This document shows, piece by piece, positions 37,176 through 46,761 of a stretch of 64,000 bases of DNA (positions within the stretch are counted from its first letter, which is position 1; each line of letters opens with the position of its first letter). Origin of the DNA: Bermanella marisrubri (GTDB lineage Bacteria; Pseudomonadota; Gammaproteobacteria; Pseudomonadales; Oceanobacteraceae); contig NZ_CP051183.1 of the NCBI RefSeq assembly GCF_012295615.1, positions 3,189,001-3,253,000 of the forward strand, given 5' to 3'. Made by a program: the position numbers and the translations under genes. Under the pieces are notes generated by a model. That model worked only from the letters and a program-made list of their open reading frames with translations. It was not told the DNA's origin and ran no database searches.

Positions 37176-38060
37176 TTATATGACGTAAACAAAAGTAAAT
37201 AATAACAACCACACTACGTCTACAAAGTGCCAATACCAAGCTGCCGCTTCAAACCCAAAGTGATCGTCAGGCGTAAAGTGGTCTGCTTTTACACGCCAAT
37301 ACATGACAAATAGCATGATGCCGCCGAGAGTCACATGCAGACCGTGAAAGCCAGTCAACATAAAGAAGGTAGAACCATAAATGCCACTTTCCAACGTTAG
37401 ATTAAGATCTCCGTATGCGTGACCATATTCGTAAATTTGCACGCACATGAAAGCAACACCCAATGCCAACGTAATGCCTAACCATAATAGAGTGCCTTTC
37501 TTATCTTTTGCACGCAGAGCATGGTGGGAAAGCGTGAGTGTTAAACTCGAAACAACTAATAAAACAGTATTGAAGAACGGCAATTTCCACGCTTCAATCG
37601 TTGACATAGCGCCAGGGAAAAGGCTCATATCCGGCGTTTTCAACAACGGCCAATGGGCGACAAAACCTTCCCATAGCATGTTACTCACGCCTTTATCCCC
37701 TTCTCCCCCTAACCAAGGCACAGACAAAACACGTGCATAAAATAGGGCACCAAAGAAAGCAGCAAAGAACATCACTTCAGAGAAAATAAACCAGCCCATA
37801 CTGATTCGGAAAGAGCGTTTCAACTGCTCACTATTGAGACCGCGTAAACCTTCACTTACTACTTCTCCAAACCAGCCAAACAACATATACAGCATTAAAA
37901 AAGCAGCCACCACTGCCAATATCACTGGCAATGCTCCTACCTGCCCTTGACTCGATTGGTGAATAATCTGAGCCATTGAAAAGATTGTTAAAAAGACTGC
38001 TATTGCCCCAAAAATAGGCCAATGACTGCGTGCAGGGACATAATATCTAGGTGTATCCAT
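37176..38060 (-). CDS. ctaE: Cytochrome c oxidase subunit III
   Basis: Membrane subunit of the terminal oxidase, 294 residues with seven helices. The family glutamate is in the helix WFIFSEVMFFAAFFGALFY. TGFHGLHVTLGGIML and FEAAAWYWHFVDVVWLLLF are standard motifs. It sits after ctaG in the usual coxII-coxI-ctaG-coxIII order. Confidence 0.96.
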   Translation of the reverse strand: MDTPRYYVPARSHWPIFGAIAVFLTIFSMAQIIHQSSQGQVGALPVILAVVAAFLMLYMLFGWFGEVVSEGLRGLNSEQLKRSFRISMGWFIFSEVMFFAAFFGALFYARVLSVPWLGGEGDKGVSNMLWEGFVAHWPLLKTPDMSLFPGAMSTIEAWKLPFFNTVLLVVSSLTLTLSHHALRAKDKKGTLLWLGITLALGVAFMCVQIYEYGHAYGDLNLTLESGIYGSTFFMLTGFHGLHVTLGGIMLFVMYWRVKADHFTPDDHFGFEAAAWYWHFVDVVWLLLFTFVYVI

Positions 38061-38075
38061 TGAGCACCTCCGCGC

Positions 38076-38579
38076 TTAACTGCGATATATTCTGTATGAA
38101 AGAGACAAGTGATTAACGTCTTCAGGCGCTTTGGCGCTAAGGGTAACCTGTAGGGGCAACTTAACGGTTGCCCCTGGTTCGATCACTTGCTGGTTAAAAC
38201 AAAAACATTCGATTTTGACCAAATACTCGGCCCACTCACCTGGAGCCACACTGGGTACGGCTTGCACAGTGACGGTTTCATCCGTCGGGTTGGTTAACTC
38301 GTAGTAGGTTAAAATCATGTCGCCAGAGGTTAACTGCAGGGACTTATGCTCTGGCTTGAACTGCCATTGATCACGACTGTTAGGATCTGCCAAAAATTGC
38401 AATTTGGCGTGTTTAATAACACTAGTATCTACTTCAGCCGATTCTTGTCCCACTTGAAAGTTCTTGCCGTTCAATCCAGTCACTTCACAAAATATGTCAT
38501 AAAGCGGCACTAGAGCGAATCCAAAACCAAACATGGCAATAGGAACAAGGGCTAACTTCCAAGCAGACAATTTATTCAT
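38076..38579 (-). CDS. ctaG: Cytochrome c oxidase assembly protein CtaG/Cox11
   Basis: Delivers copper to the CuB site of subunit I. It has 167 residues: one N-terminal membrane helix (about 8-25) and a periplasmic immunoglobulin-like domain. The copper-binding CFCF motif is in VKIECFCFNQQ. It starts 10 bases after coxI and precedes coxIII. Confidence 0.94.
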   Translation of the reverse strand: MNKLSAWKLALVPIAMFGFGFALVPLYDIFCEVTGLNGKNFQVGQESAEVDTSVIKHAKLQFLADPNSRDQWQFKPEHKSLQLTSGDMILTYYELTNPTDETVTVQAVPSVAPGEWAEYLVKIECFCFNQQVIEPGATVKLPLQVTLSAKAPEDVNHLSLSYRIYRS

Positions 38580-38589
38580 TGGCTTACTC

Positions 38590-40158
38590 CTACTTCACAA
38601 CCGGTGGTTCGGTAAACGAATGATATGGCGCAGGGCTCGGAATTTCCCATTCCAGACCTTCAGGTTGTTCCCAAACCTTATCCGTCGCTTTTTCACCTTG
38701 TTTGAGAATCACCGTTTTGTAGAGATTCACGATTAAGAATAGTTGGCTTAAACCAAAGATAAAGGCACCTACACTGACAATCGCGTTGAAGTCCGCAAAC
38801 TGCAATGCATAGTCTGGAATACGACGCGGCATACCTGCTAAGCCGACAAAGTGCATTGGGAAGAACGTGATGTTAACGCCAATGAAGCTCATCCAGAAAT
38901 GCCATTTACCGAGAGCTTCGTTATACATGCGGCCACACCATTTAGGTAGCCAATAGTAGACGGCAGCCATAATGCTGAATAATGCACCTGGCACCAGAAC
39001 ATAATGGAAGTGGGCCACCACAAAATAAGTATCATGGTATTGGAAATCCGCTGGTGCGATGGCCAGCATCAAACCCGACAAACCACCTATGGTAAATAAC
39101 ACTACAAACGCAATCGCAAACAGCATGGGCGTTTCAAAAGTCATTGAGCCTTTAAACATCGTCGTGACCCAGTTAAAGACTTTTACCCCAGTCGGTACCG
39201 CGATCAGCATCGTGCTGTACATGAAGAACAGCTCACCCACCAAAGGCAAGCCAACGGTAAACATATGGTGTGCCCAAACGATGAAGCTCAAGATAGCAAT
39301 CGACGCTGTCGCCCAAACCATGGAGGTATAACCGAATAGTGGCTTACGACTAAACGTAGAAATAATATGAGAAACAACACCGAAGGCAGGAAGAATCATG
39401 ATGTATACTTCTGGGTGACCAAAGAACCAGAAAATATGCTGGAACATAACAGGGTCACCACCACCGGCAGCATTGAAGAATGATGTACCGAAGTGAATAT
39501 CCATCAGCATCATGGTTACCACACCAGCAAGTACTGGCATAACTGCGATCAACAAGAATGCAGTAATTAACCAGGTCCATACGAATAACGGCATCTTCAT
39601 ATACGTCATGCCCGGAGCACGCATATTCACAATCGTAACGATCACGTTTACCGCACCCATGATAGAACTGATACCCATCATGTGAATTGCGAAGATAAAG
39701 AAGGTAACGCTAGGTGGAGCGTAATCAGTACTTAACGGCGCATAGAAGGTCCAACCAAAGTTGGGTGCACCGCCTTCCATAAATAAAGTAAACAACAACA
39801 TACCAAAGGCAAACGGCAGTAGCCAGAAAGACCAGTTATTGATCCTTGGCAATGCCATATCCGGCGCGCCAATCATCATGGGTACAAGCCAGTTTGCCAA
39901 GCCAACAAACGCCGGCATGATGGCACCAAATACCATAATCAAACCATGCATGGTGGTCATCTGATTGAAAAAGTTTGGATCAACCAGCTGTAAACCTGGT
40001 TGAAAAAGCTCAGCACGAATTACAAAAGCCATAATGCCGCCAATCAAAAGTGCAGCAAGGGCAAACAGCATGTACATGGTGCCAATGTCTTTATGGTTGG
40101 TTGTATAAACCCAGCGTAAAAAACCTTTATCTGGGCCGTGATGATGATCCTGTGACAT
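38590..40158 (-). CDS. ctaD: Cytochrome c oxidase subunit I
   Basis: Catalytic subunit with low-spin heme and the heme-CuB centre; pumps protons while reducing oxygen to water. It has 522 residues and 12 helices. Motifs: MTTMHGLIMVFG (heme ligand His); IFWFFGHPEVYIMILP (CuB His and the His-Tyr cross-link pair); WAHHMFTVG (CuB histidines); VVAHFHYVLVPG (heme ligands). The HPEVY motif places it in the A-type oxidases. The N-terminus is histidine-rich. Confidence 0.97.
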   Translation of the reverse strand: MSQDHHHGPDKGFLRWVYTTNHKDIGTMYMLFALAALLIGGIMAFVIRAELFQPGLQLVDPNFFNQMTTMHGLIMVFGAIMPAFVGLANWLVPMMIGAPDMALPRINNWSFWLLPFAFGMLLFTLFMEGGAPNFGWTFYAPLSTDYAPPSVTFFIFAIHMMGISSIMGAVNVIVTIVNMRAPGMTYMKMPLFVWTWLITAFLLIAVMPVLAGVVTMMLMDIHFGTSFFNAAGGGDPVMFQHIFWFFGHPEVYIMILPAFGVVSHIISTFSRKPLFGYTSMVWATASIAILSFIVWAHHMFTVGLPLVGELFFMYSTMLIAVPTGVKVFNWVTTMFKGSMTFETPMLFAIAFVVLFTIGGLSGLMLAIAPADFQYHDTYFVVAHFHYVLVPGALFSIMAAVYYWLPKWCGRMYNEALGKWHFWMSFIGVNITFFPMHFVGLAGMPRRIPDYALQFADFNAIVSVGAFIFGLSQLFLIVNLYKTVILKQGEKATDKVWEQPEGLEWEIPSPAPYHSFTEPPVVK

Positions 40159-40166
40159 AACGCCCC

Positions 40167-41270
40167 CTATTTATTCTCTTTAAATTCTTTAACTTCTTTT
40201 GGTGATACTGAATCACCCATATCATTACCCCAAGCGTTACGCTCATATGTAACAACAGAGGCGATATCACTCACACTTAGTTGATCACCGAATGCAGCCA
40301 TCGCAGTACCCTTGGCACCGTTAACGACAATGTCGATGTGTTTAACGATATCGCCTTTTGCAATGGCGCTATCTTTAAGAGCAGGAAAAACAGGAGGCAT
40401 ACCTGAACCATCTGCTTTGTGACACGCAGCGCAGTAGGTACCGTATACTTTTTTACCTTGTTCCATTAATTCGTCAAAACTCATATCACGGACTTCACGA
40501 GCGGCTTTCTGTATTGCGGCTTGCTCGGTAATCCACATTTGGTATTCGTCTTTAGGAATTGCTTTTACAACGATTGGCATGAATCCGTGCCCAGCACCAC
40601 AAAGCTCTGTACATTGACCGCGATAAACACCTGGCTCATCAATAATCGTCCAAGCTTCGTTAATAAAACCTGGGATGGTATCTTTTTTAACGGATAGTTC
40701 AGGTACCCACCAGGAGTGGATAACGTCTTCAGCCGTCATTAGGAAGCGGACTTTTGTATTAACAGGAAGAACCAGTGGATTATCGACTTCAAGCAAATAG
40801 TTTTCTGATTTATCTTGCTGATTTTCGATTTGTTCTTGAGGTGTGGAAAGATTCGAAAAGAAGTCCACATCATCATTTAAATAGGTATAACGCCATTTCC
40901 ACTGATAGCCTGTAATTTGCACATCCACTTCTGCTTCGCTGCTATCGTACATATCTATCAATGTACTTGTGGCCGGTACCGCCATACCTATAAGAATAAG
41001 AAGTGGAATGATGGTCCAGATAATCTCGACCGTTGTGCTTTCATGAAAATTAGCGGCTTTTGCACCGCGGCTTTTGCGATGATAAATAATACTGTAAAGC
41101 ATTACCCCAAAGACAATGACTGCAATAACGCAGCAAATATAGAAGATAGTCATGTGCAAACCATGCACACTTTGGCTTATTCGAGTTACCCCTTCCGGCA
41201 TATTGAGTCCCCATTCGGCAAATGCCGATGGCGCAATCAATAACAAGAGTACAGCATACACCATTCTCAC
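40167..41270 (-). CDS. ctaC: Cytochrome c oxidase subunit II with fused cytochrome c (caa3 type)
   Basis: Receives electrons from cytochrome c and passes them to subunit I. It has about 367 residues: a signal peptide, two membrane helices, a CuA domain with CTELCGAGHGFMPIVV (two Cys, His, Met), and a C-terminal class I cytochrome c domain with heme motif CAACHKADGSGMPP. The fused cytochrome marks a caa3-type enzyme. I chose the GTG at 41270 because GAGGGG lies about 10 bases upstream and it leaves an arginine before the hydrophobic core; an ATG two codons on has no ribosome site. First gene of the cox operon. Confidence 0.93.
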   Translation of the reverse strand: MRMVYAVLLLLIAPSAFAEWGLNMPEGVTRISQSVHGLHMTIFYICCVIAVIVFGVMLYSIIYHRKSRGAKAANFHESTTVEIIWTIIPLLILIGMAVPATSTLIDMYDSSEAEVDVQITGYQWKWRYTYLNDDVDFFSNLSTPQEQIENQQDKSENYLLEVDNPLVLPVNTKVRFLMTAEDVIHSWWVPELSVKKDTIPGFINEAWTIIDEPGVYRGQCTELCGAGHGFMPIVVKAIPKDEYQMWITEQAAIQKAAREVRDMSFDELMEQGKKVYGTYCAACHKADGSGMPPVFPALKDSAIAKGDIVKHIDIVVNGAKGTAMAAFGDQLSVSDIASVVTYERNAWGNDMGDSVSPKEVKEFKENK

Positions 41271-41641
41271 AGGCTTGATCCCCTCACGCAATGAACGTTC
41301 GAACGCCTCTAATCGAGTCGTAAAATCTAGCCTTATTGTCAATACACCTTTACTGCTGGTTGCGTTGGCAAACTGCAAGGTACTTCAGAAATTTAGATAA
41401 TGATTTGTAGAGGTGTCCCTTTTATTTTTATTGTATTGGCTCTTTGAGTATAGCAATAAGGAATAAAAGCAGAAGAGAAACAATTCCACAGGATGCGCCA
41501 AGTTTGAGGGATTTGTCATAGAAAAATAAGAAAAAAGACTTAGTCAATTCTAAATTACACCAAGTTCGCCAATCTTAATTACTTTAACGAACTTGGTCTG
41601 TCTTATGCATTGTGAGTGTATTTAATTGAGAGCGAACTTCT
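41271..41641. other. Intergenic region upstream of the cox operon
   Basis: This 371-bp stretch has no credible gene. It should hold the cox operon promoter; a weak minus-strand candidate is TTGCTA (41456-41451) and TACAAT (41435-41430) with a short 15-base spacer. It also contains a 10-bp perfect inverted repeat (41559-41568 with 41588-41597, 19-base loop), which lacks a T-run and could be an operator or a weak end signal for the lipoprotein gene to its right. Confidence 0.5.
41559..41597. repeat. 10-bp inverted repeat with 19-base loop
   Basis: ACCAAGTTCG at 41559-41568 is the exact reverse complement of 41588-41597. It lies 45 bases after the DUF3060 lipoprotein stop and roughly 290 bases upstream of coxII. 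No T-run follows on either strand, so a protein-binding site or mRNA 3' structure is as likely as a terminator. Confidence 0.55.
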
Positions 41642-42082
41642 TTATTGCGCTGAAACTTGGTTACCATTAACTGTATTTCCGTTTTGCGAATTATAATTCG
41701 CATTTACATATTCAGAAACAGATACAGTATTGTTTTCATTAGAAATATTAATAGTGATGATTCGTGTTGTGATGCCGGGTTCAAGTTTTACAGTATTCCC
41801 CGTGCCAGTAATCGTAAGTTCCGTTAACTCAGTATCCTCAACAATGGTGATCGTATTTGAATCACCGCTGATCACCATTTCTTCGATATCATCATACATA
41901 TCTAAGATATTACCGGTTCCGGTAAGAGTAAAGTTATAGGTTTCGTCGTCGTTGTCGAAATCATCAATCTCATTATCATAAGAGCGAACGATGTCCTCCG
42001 CTTCCCCTTCGTTTTCATCTTCTATTCCCAACTGGCAGGCGGCTAAGTTAAAAATGAAAAATACTAATATCCAAAACTTCAT
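41642..42082 (-). CDS. DUF3060-type acidic lipoprotein
   Basis: A 146-residue lipoprotein: signal peptide with lipobox LAAC (Cys about 16), then a very acidic linker (about 20-48), then tandem beta-strand repeats of roughly 20 residues around the core TGTGN/SGDSN (FTLTGTGN, MVISGDSN, LTITGTGN, NISNENN). This pattern fits the DUF3060 family, predicted to form a small beta-helix; function unknown. The ATG at 42082 gives the lipoprotein start MKFW; one four codons upstream is possible. It is alone, downstream of parC with a 49-bp gap that holds a short hairpin. Confidence 0.65.
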   Translation of the reverse strand: MKFWILVFFIFNLAACQLGIEDENEGEAEDIVRSYDNEIDDFDNDDETYNFTLTGTGNILDMYDDIEEMVISGDSNTITIVEDTELTELTITGTGNTVKLEPGITTRIITINISNENNTVSVSEYVNANYNSQNGNTVNGNQVSAQ

Positions 42083-42102
42083 ACTCAAACCCATTGCTTA
42101 AT

Positions 42103-42119
42103 GGGAGGCTATGCCTCCC
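42103..42119. repeat. Perfect 7-bp hairpin after parC
   Basis: GGGAGGC and GCCTCCC flank a three-base loop, between the parC stop and the DUF3060 lipoprotein start. It has no T-run on the minus strand, so it may act as a weak terminator or an mRNA-stabilising structure. Confidence 0.45.
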
Positions 42120-42131
42120 GTATATATTTCT

Positions 42132-44378
42132 TTAATCGTCTTTTCGAATGACTTCAATTGAAGAGACATTTTGGAATCCGCGGGGTAGCTTATTACCACG
42201 TCGCCCACGCTCACCTTGATAATGCTCTAAATCAGAAAATTTCATTTTCACATGACGTTTACCGGCATTGACAATCAACATATCGCCTTCCTTCATCAAC
42301 GAAATGCCAATCAATACCTCGTCTCCAGAAGTACCAAGGTTAATGATTTTATTTCCCTTCCCTTTTGCCATTACAGGTAGATCCGCAACAGGGAACGTCA
42401 ATAAGCGACCTTCGTTACTTACCGCGACCACCCAATCCTGTTCCACATCAGACACTTTTACGGGACTATGAATTGCCTTATCGTCTGGCTTATTCAGCAA
42501 AGCTTTACCTGCTTTATTTTTGCTTACCATGTCTTCGTATTGCGTAATAAAGCCGTAACCCGCCTCACTGGCCATGAGATATTGGTCCTTAGGTTGACCA
42601 ATTACCATGGTGGATATCTTTTGACCAGAAGCAAGATTAATAGAACCCGTAACAGGTTCGCCATAACCTCGAGCACCTGGTAGACCATGAATATTCACAC
42701 TATAGGCTCGACCTCCTGTATCCAAGAAGATAGCCTGCTGATTGGTTTTTGCATTGGCTTGAATTAAGAACTTGTCGCCTGACTTATATTGCAAGCCTGT
42801 GCCATCGACATCGTGACCTTTAGCTGCGCGTATCCAACCTTTTTCAGACATCACTACCGTAACGGGATCGGCACCCATCAAATCAATTTCAGACAACGCC
42901 TGTGCTTCATCACGACTGACAATTGGACTACGACGATCATCACCATAAGTTTCTGCATCGGCCGTGATTTCTTTTTTGACCAAAGTTTTCAAGCGACGTT
43001 CGCTACCCAAAGTTTTTTCTAACTGATCGCGCTCTTTACTTAACTCATCTTGCTCACCTTTGATTTTCATTTCTTCAAGCTTGGCGAGATGACGTAATTT
43101 CAATTCAAGAATGGCTTCTGCTTGTTTATCACTTAAACCAAATCGTTTAATCAGTTCTTGCTTCGGTTCATCTTCATGGCGAATGATTTCGATCACTTCA
43201 TCGATATTTAAGAAAGCAACCAATAAACCATCAAGAATATGCAAACGTGCAAGCACTTTATCCAAGCGGTGCTGTAGACGACGTCGCACCGTGGTAATTC
43301 GATATTCCAGCCACTCTTTGATGATCATATCCAAGCTTTTCACTTGCGGCAGACCATCAATACCAATCATATTAAGATTTACGCGATAGCTTTTTTCCAG
43401 ATCCGTAGTTGCAAACAAATGACTCATCAACTGATTCACATCTACACGGTTAGATTTAGGTGTGATCACCAAACGAGTCGGATTTTCGTGATCAGACTCA
43501 TCACGTAAATCACTCACCATCGGCAGCTTTTTCTTCTGCATTTGATCGGCAATTTGCTCAAGCACTTTGGCGCCACTGGCTTGATGTGGCAACGCCGTTA
43601 TCACTATATCGCCGTCTTCACGGGTATAGACCGCACGCATTTTCACACTGCCACGACCACTGTGATACATTTTCTGTAAATCGGCTTTTGGTGTAATGAT
43701 TTCTGCATCGGTGGGGAAATCAGGACCAGGTATATACTGCAGTAGCTCTTCCGTATCGGCCTTTGGGTTATCTAGCATGTGAATACAAGCGTTGGCTACT
43801 TCGCGGAGATTGTGCTGAGGAATATCGGTGGCCATCCCCACGGCAATACCAGTAGTACCATTCAATAACACATTAGGTAATCGAGAAGGCAATGTGCAAG
43901 GCTCATCCATGGTACCGTCAAAGTTAGGCTGCCAATCGACAGTGCCCTGCCCTAACTCAGAGAGCAGCACCTCAGCATATTTGGTAAGTTTAGATTCGGT
44001 ATAACGCATGGCAGCGAAGGATTTAGGATCATCCGGAGAACCCCAGTTACCTTGACCATCAACCAATGGGTAGCGATAAGAGAATGATTGTGCCATTAGA
44101 ACCATGGCTTCATAACAAGCACTATCGCCATGAGGATGGAACTTACCAATAACGTCGCCCACTGTACGAGCCGACTTCTTATACTTGGATCCTGCTTTCA
44201 GCCCGAGTTCGCTCATGGCATACACAATACGGCGCTGAACAGGCTTCAAACCGTCACCGATGTGAGGTAACGCCCGATCCATGATGACGTACATGGAATA
44301 ATTCAGGTAAGCATTCTCGGTGTAATCACGCAGGCTCTGGCGTTCTACGCCATCTTCTCCGATCACAATATCATTCAT
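42132..44378 (-). CDS. parC: DNA topoisomerase IV subunit A
   Basis: Cleaves and rejoins DNA to decatenate daughter chromosomes, with ParE. It has 748 residues. The catalytic tyrosine is in [14 protein letters not shown]. The quinolone-resistance region [10 protein letters not shown] has S86 and E90, equivalent to the drug-sensitive S80 and E84 of E. coli ParC. The C-terminal beta-pinwheel repeats (about 490-740) are present. parE is about 2.4 kb away on the same strand, separated by four genes' worth of unrelated DNA. Confidence 0.97.
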   Translation of the reverse strand: MNDIVIGEDGVERQSLRDYTENAYLNYSMYVIMDRALPHIGDGLKPVQRRIVYAMSELGLKAGSKYKKSARTVGDVIGKFHPHGDSACYEAMVLMAQSFSYRYPLVDGQGNWGSPDDPKSFAAMRYTESKLTKYAEVLLSELGQGTVDWQPNFDGTMDEPCTLPSRLPNVLLNGTTGIAVGMATDIPQHNLREVANACIHMLDNPKADTEELLQYIPGPDFPTDAEIITPKADLQKMYHSGRGSVKMRAVYTREDGDIVITALPHQASGAKVLEQIADQMQKKKLPMVSDLRDESDHENPTRLVITPKSNRVDVNQLMSHLFATTDLEKSYRVNLNMIGIDGLPQVKSLDMIIKEWLEYRITTVRRRLQHRLDKVLARLHILDGLLVAFLNIDEVIEIIRHEDEPKQELIKRFGLSDKQAEAILELKLRHLAKLEEMKIKGEQDELSKERDQLEKTLGSERRLKTLVKKEITADAETYGDDRRSPIVSRDEAQALSEIDLMGADPVTVVMSEKGWIRAAKGHDVDGTGLQYKSGDKFLIQANAKTNQQAIFLDTGGRAYSVNIHGLPGARGYGEPVTGSINLASGQKISTMVIGQPKDQYLMASEAGYGFITQYEDMVSKNKAGKALLNKPDDKAIHSPVKVSDVEQDWVVAVSNEGRLLTFPVADLPVMAKGKGNKIINLGTSGDEVLIGISLMKEGDMLIVNAGKRHVKMKFSDLEHYQGERGRRGNKLPRGFQNVSSIEVIRKDD

Positions 44379-44639
44379 ATTATTCTCTACTCCAATTCTC
44401 TACCCAAGCAGTGATAAATCTTCTTGGACCGATATCGCGTTTGCGGTCAGTATAACAACATTTAGCAGGCTTCGTGCATCACTTTGCTTGCACCAGTTCT
44501 AATAATCAAAGCCCTCATCATTACAACGATTGTAAGCCTGCAGGTAACGGGCACAAGAGCAAAACCGATTGTTATTTTTGTACTCCAGTATGTTACTTTA
44601 TACGTACAAGCATAAATGCTTCGCCTATAAGGGATATCC

Positions 44640-45641
44640 ATGAGCGACTCTCAGACAAGCAAACGCTGGTTACCTGAGCACCTCTATACTCAGGCACAAA
44701 AGCCCAGGCGCGTGGGCATCGAAATCGAACTTGCGGGTCTACAACCCGACACCATTTTGTCTATCATTCAATCATTGTTTGGCGGTCAAATTGAGCATAG
44801 ACATAGCTTTTGCTATGAGATTACTGATTCCCGTAGCGGTAAGTTCAAGCTTGAGCTCGACGCTCAAATGCTACAAAAGATTGACCTGAATTTTGATCCA
44901 GAATTCCAAGCGATCACAGATCAAGCAATGAAATGGATTCAACAAGCAGCAGAGTGGATTGTGCCGTGGGAAATCGTTTGCCCGCCGATAGAAATTAAAA
45001 AGCTGACGGATTTAGAAAAGTTATTCACTGAGTTACGCAATGCCGGCGCTAAAGGCACTTACCATGCTACTCAGTTTGCTTTTGGTCTGCATCTAAACCC
45101 AGAACTTCCTGACCATTCTTCGCAGACCATCACTCGCTATCTGCAAAGCTTTTTATGCCTTTATGATTGGATATACGCAAAAGAACGCATCGATGTGGTT
45201 CGCAAAGTCGCGCCCTTTATAAAGCATTTCCCTCATGATTATATTATTCGCGTTTTAGCGTGTGACTATAAACCGGATATGAATCAGTTAATGGACGACT
45301 ACCTACTGGATAACCCAACGCGTAATCGTACTTTGGATTTGTTACCTCTATTTACTCATATAAATGAAACTCGAATTCGCAGCACTTTACCCCATGAGAA
45401 AATTAATGCGCGACCCACTTTGCATTATCGATTACCAAACTGCGATATCGACAACCCAGAATGGGGGCTACACAAACCATGGGGGCTCTGGTTGGCCGTC
45501 GAAGCATTAGCACACAATGCAGAGCTACTTCAGCAATTTAGAAGAGATTATATAAAGGAAATATCGCGACTGGGGCACTTTGCTGATCACAAGTGGGTGG
45601 ACTATTGTGACCAAGAACTAAGCAAAGCGAAAATAGTATGA
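44640..45641 (+). CDS. Amidoligase-family protein
   Basis: A 333-residue cytoplasmic protein of the amidoligase family (glutamine-synthetase-like fold). Signature parts are RVGIEIELAGLQ near residue 24 and FKLELDAQML near residue 76, supplying the metal/ATP-binding acidic residues. GTYHATQFAFGLHLNPE near residue 140 and RPTLHYRLPNCDID near 255 follow. Family members are predicted to make amide bonds, often to glutamate or peptides, using ATP. The next gene, overlapping by four bases, is a peptidase C26 amidase, so the two should act on the same gamma-glutamyl-type product. Substrate unknown. Divergent from parC across 261 bp, in which I see no other feature. Confidence 0.8.
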   Translation: MSDSQTSKRWLPEHLYTQAQKPRRVGIEIELAGLQPDTILSIIQSLFGGQIEHRHSFCYEITDSRSGKFKLELDAQMLQKIDLNFDPEFQAITDQAMKWIQQAAEWIVPWEIVCPPIEIKKLTDLEKLFTELRNAGAKGTYHATQFAFGLHLNPELPDHSSQTITRYLQSFLCLYDWIYAKERIDVVRKVAPFIKHFPHDYIIRVLACDYKPDMNQLMDDYLLDNPTRNRTLDLLPLFTHINETRIRSTLPHEKINARPTLHYRLPNCDIDNPEWGLHKPWGLWLAVEALAHNAELLQQFRRDYIKEISRLGHFADHKWVDYCDQELSKAKIV

Positions 45642-46333
45642 GCGATCATTGTTTAGTCATTGTTACTGGACCGAGAAAACGCTTTCCAATAGGTTGGTGG
45701 GCAACACGCTTTAGCCTGATGTTATGTGGCGTCCGCTGCCAGTATGTGACAAAGCTAGAGGAACTTCCCAACGAACCCATTCATGGCGTCATCATTGGCG
45801 GCGGTGACGATATTGATCCACAACACTATGGTGAAGACGGTGACGCCAAAGGAGATTATGATGGCCATCGAGATGCATTAGAAATGGAAGTTGTACGACA
45901 AGCATTAATTGCACGCGTTCCCATCATGGGAATTTGTCGGGGGGCCCAGCTCATCAACGTGGTTTTGGGTGGCAATCTCTATGGAGATATTCGACCTCTT
46001 CGCCGTCGTACACGCAACCGCAGCACGATTTTTCCGAATAAACAGGCCCACCTTTTAAAAGACACCCAGTTAACCCAGTTGGCTAAGCGCTCGCCGATCA
46101 TGATTAATCAATTGCACCATCAGGCAATAAAGCAAGTAGCGGACCCATTGAAAGTCAGTGCCCGTGATAATGACAATTTCATTCAATCAGTGGAAACCCA
46201 TGAACCCAGTTTTATTTTGGGAGTGCAATGGCATCCTGAATATTTACCTTACTTGAAACAACAAAGAAAAATTTTTTCTCACTTTTGCAAGCAGGTGAGG
46301 CTTTCACAGAAGGAATGGATAACTGAGAGCTAA
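45638..46333 (+). CDS. Peptidase C26 / gamma-glutamyl amide hydrolase
   Basis: A 231-residue class I glutamine-amidotransferase-like hydrolase, PuuD-like. The nucleophile cysteine is in MGICRGAQLINVVLGG, the catalytic His-Glu in GVQWHPEYL, and GVIIGGGDDIDPQHYGED is the family N-terminal loop. PuuD hydrolyses gamma-glutamyl-GABA. Here the translational coupling (ATGA overlap) with an amidoligase suggests it removes or trims the amide that the ligase makes, or supplies ammonia to it. No putrescine-pathway gene is nearby. Confidence 0.85.
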   Translation: MSDHCLVIVTGPRKRFPIGWWATRFSLMLCGVRCQYVTKLEELPNEPIHGVIIGGGDDIDPQHYGEDGDAKGDYDGHRDALEMEVVRQALIARVPIMGICRGAQLINVVLGGNLYGDIRPLRRRTRNRSTIFPNKQAHLLKDTQLTQLAKRSPIMINQLHHQAIKQVADPLKVSARDNDNFIQSVETHEPSFILGVQWHPEYLPYLKQQRKIFSHFCKQVRLSQKEWITES

Positions 46334-46334
46334 T

Positions 46335-46371
46335 AAAAAAGGCCCAACACCAAGAAGATGTGAGCCTTTTT
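46335..46371. terminator. Bidirectional terminator after the amidoligase pair
   Basis: AAAAAGGC and GCCTTTTT form the outer stem, extended by a CA/TG pair after one mismatch, around a long loop. A- and T-runs on both sides let it serve the C26 gene and the convergent small lipoprotein gene. Confidence 0.65.
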
Positions 46372-46377
46372 AAGCAC

Positions 46378-46626
46378 TTAGTTATTCAATGTGTCGGCTT
46401 TATCTTCTATTTTATCAGTAGCTTCCTCTACCATTTCTTTGGCTTCATCCATTGCCTCTTGAGCCTTCTCTTGAGCTGCCGCTGAACCGTCTTTGACCGT
46501 TTGCTTGGCTTCGTTCATTGCCTGATCCACTTGAGCACCCGCTTTTTCTGCGGGACCTTCCTGCTCAGCACAAGCCATGGTTAACAACAGTGCACTTAAG
46601 ACTACACAGAACTTCGCTATTCTCAT
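46378..46626 (-). CDS. Small helical lipoprotein with LEA-like repeats
   Basis: An 82-residue lipoprotein: signal peptide with lipobox LTMAC (Cys about 19), then an alanine/glutamate/lysine-rich helix with 11-residue-like periodicity (AMNEAKQTVKDG, AQEKAQEAMDEAKEMVEEA). This resembles late-embryogenesis-abundant or CsbD-like stress proteins and can form a long amphipathic helix. Function unknown. The ATG at 46626 has a GGAGA ribosome site; an in-frame ATG at 46659 lacks support. Confidence 0.75.
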   Translation of the reverse strand: MRIAKFCVVLSALLLTMACAEQEGPAEKAGAQVDQAMNEAKQTVKDGSAAAQEKAQEAMDEAKEMVEEATDKIEDKADTLNN

Positions 46627-46761
46627 CTTTGTCTCTCCTTTGCTCTTGGATAGGTTCATTCACTACTTAAAGAACCAGCTGTTTACCAGCGCTATAGATT
46701 AGCTTCTCAACATAACAGCCTAATACATTGATTGCTTACACCTTATCTTTGCGATGATTTC

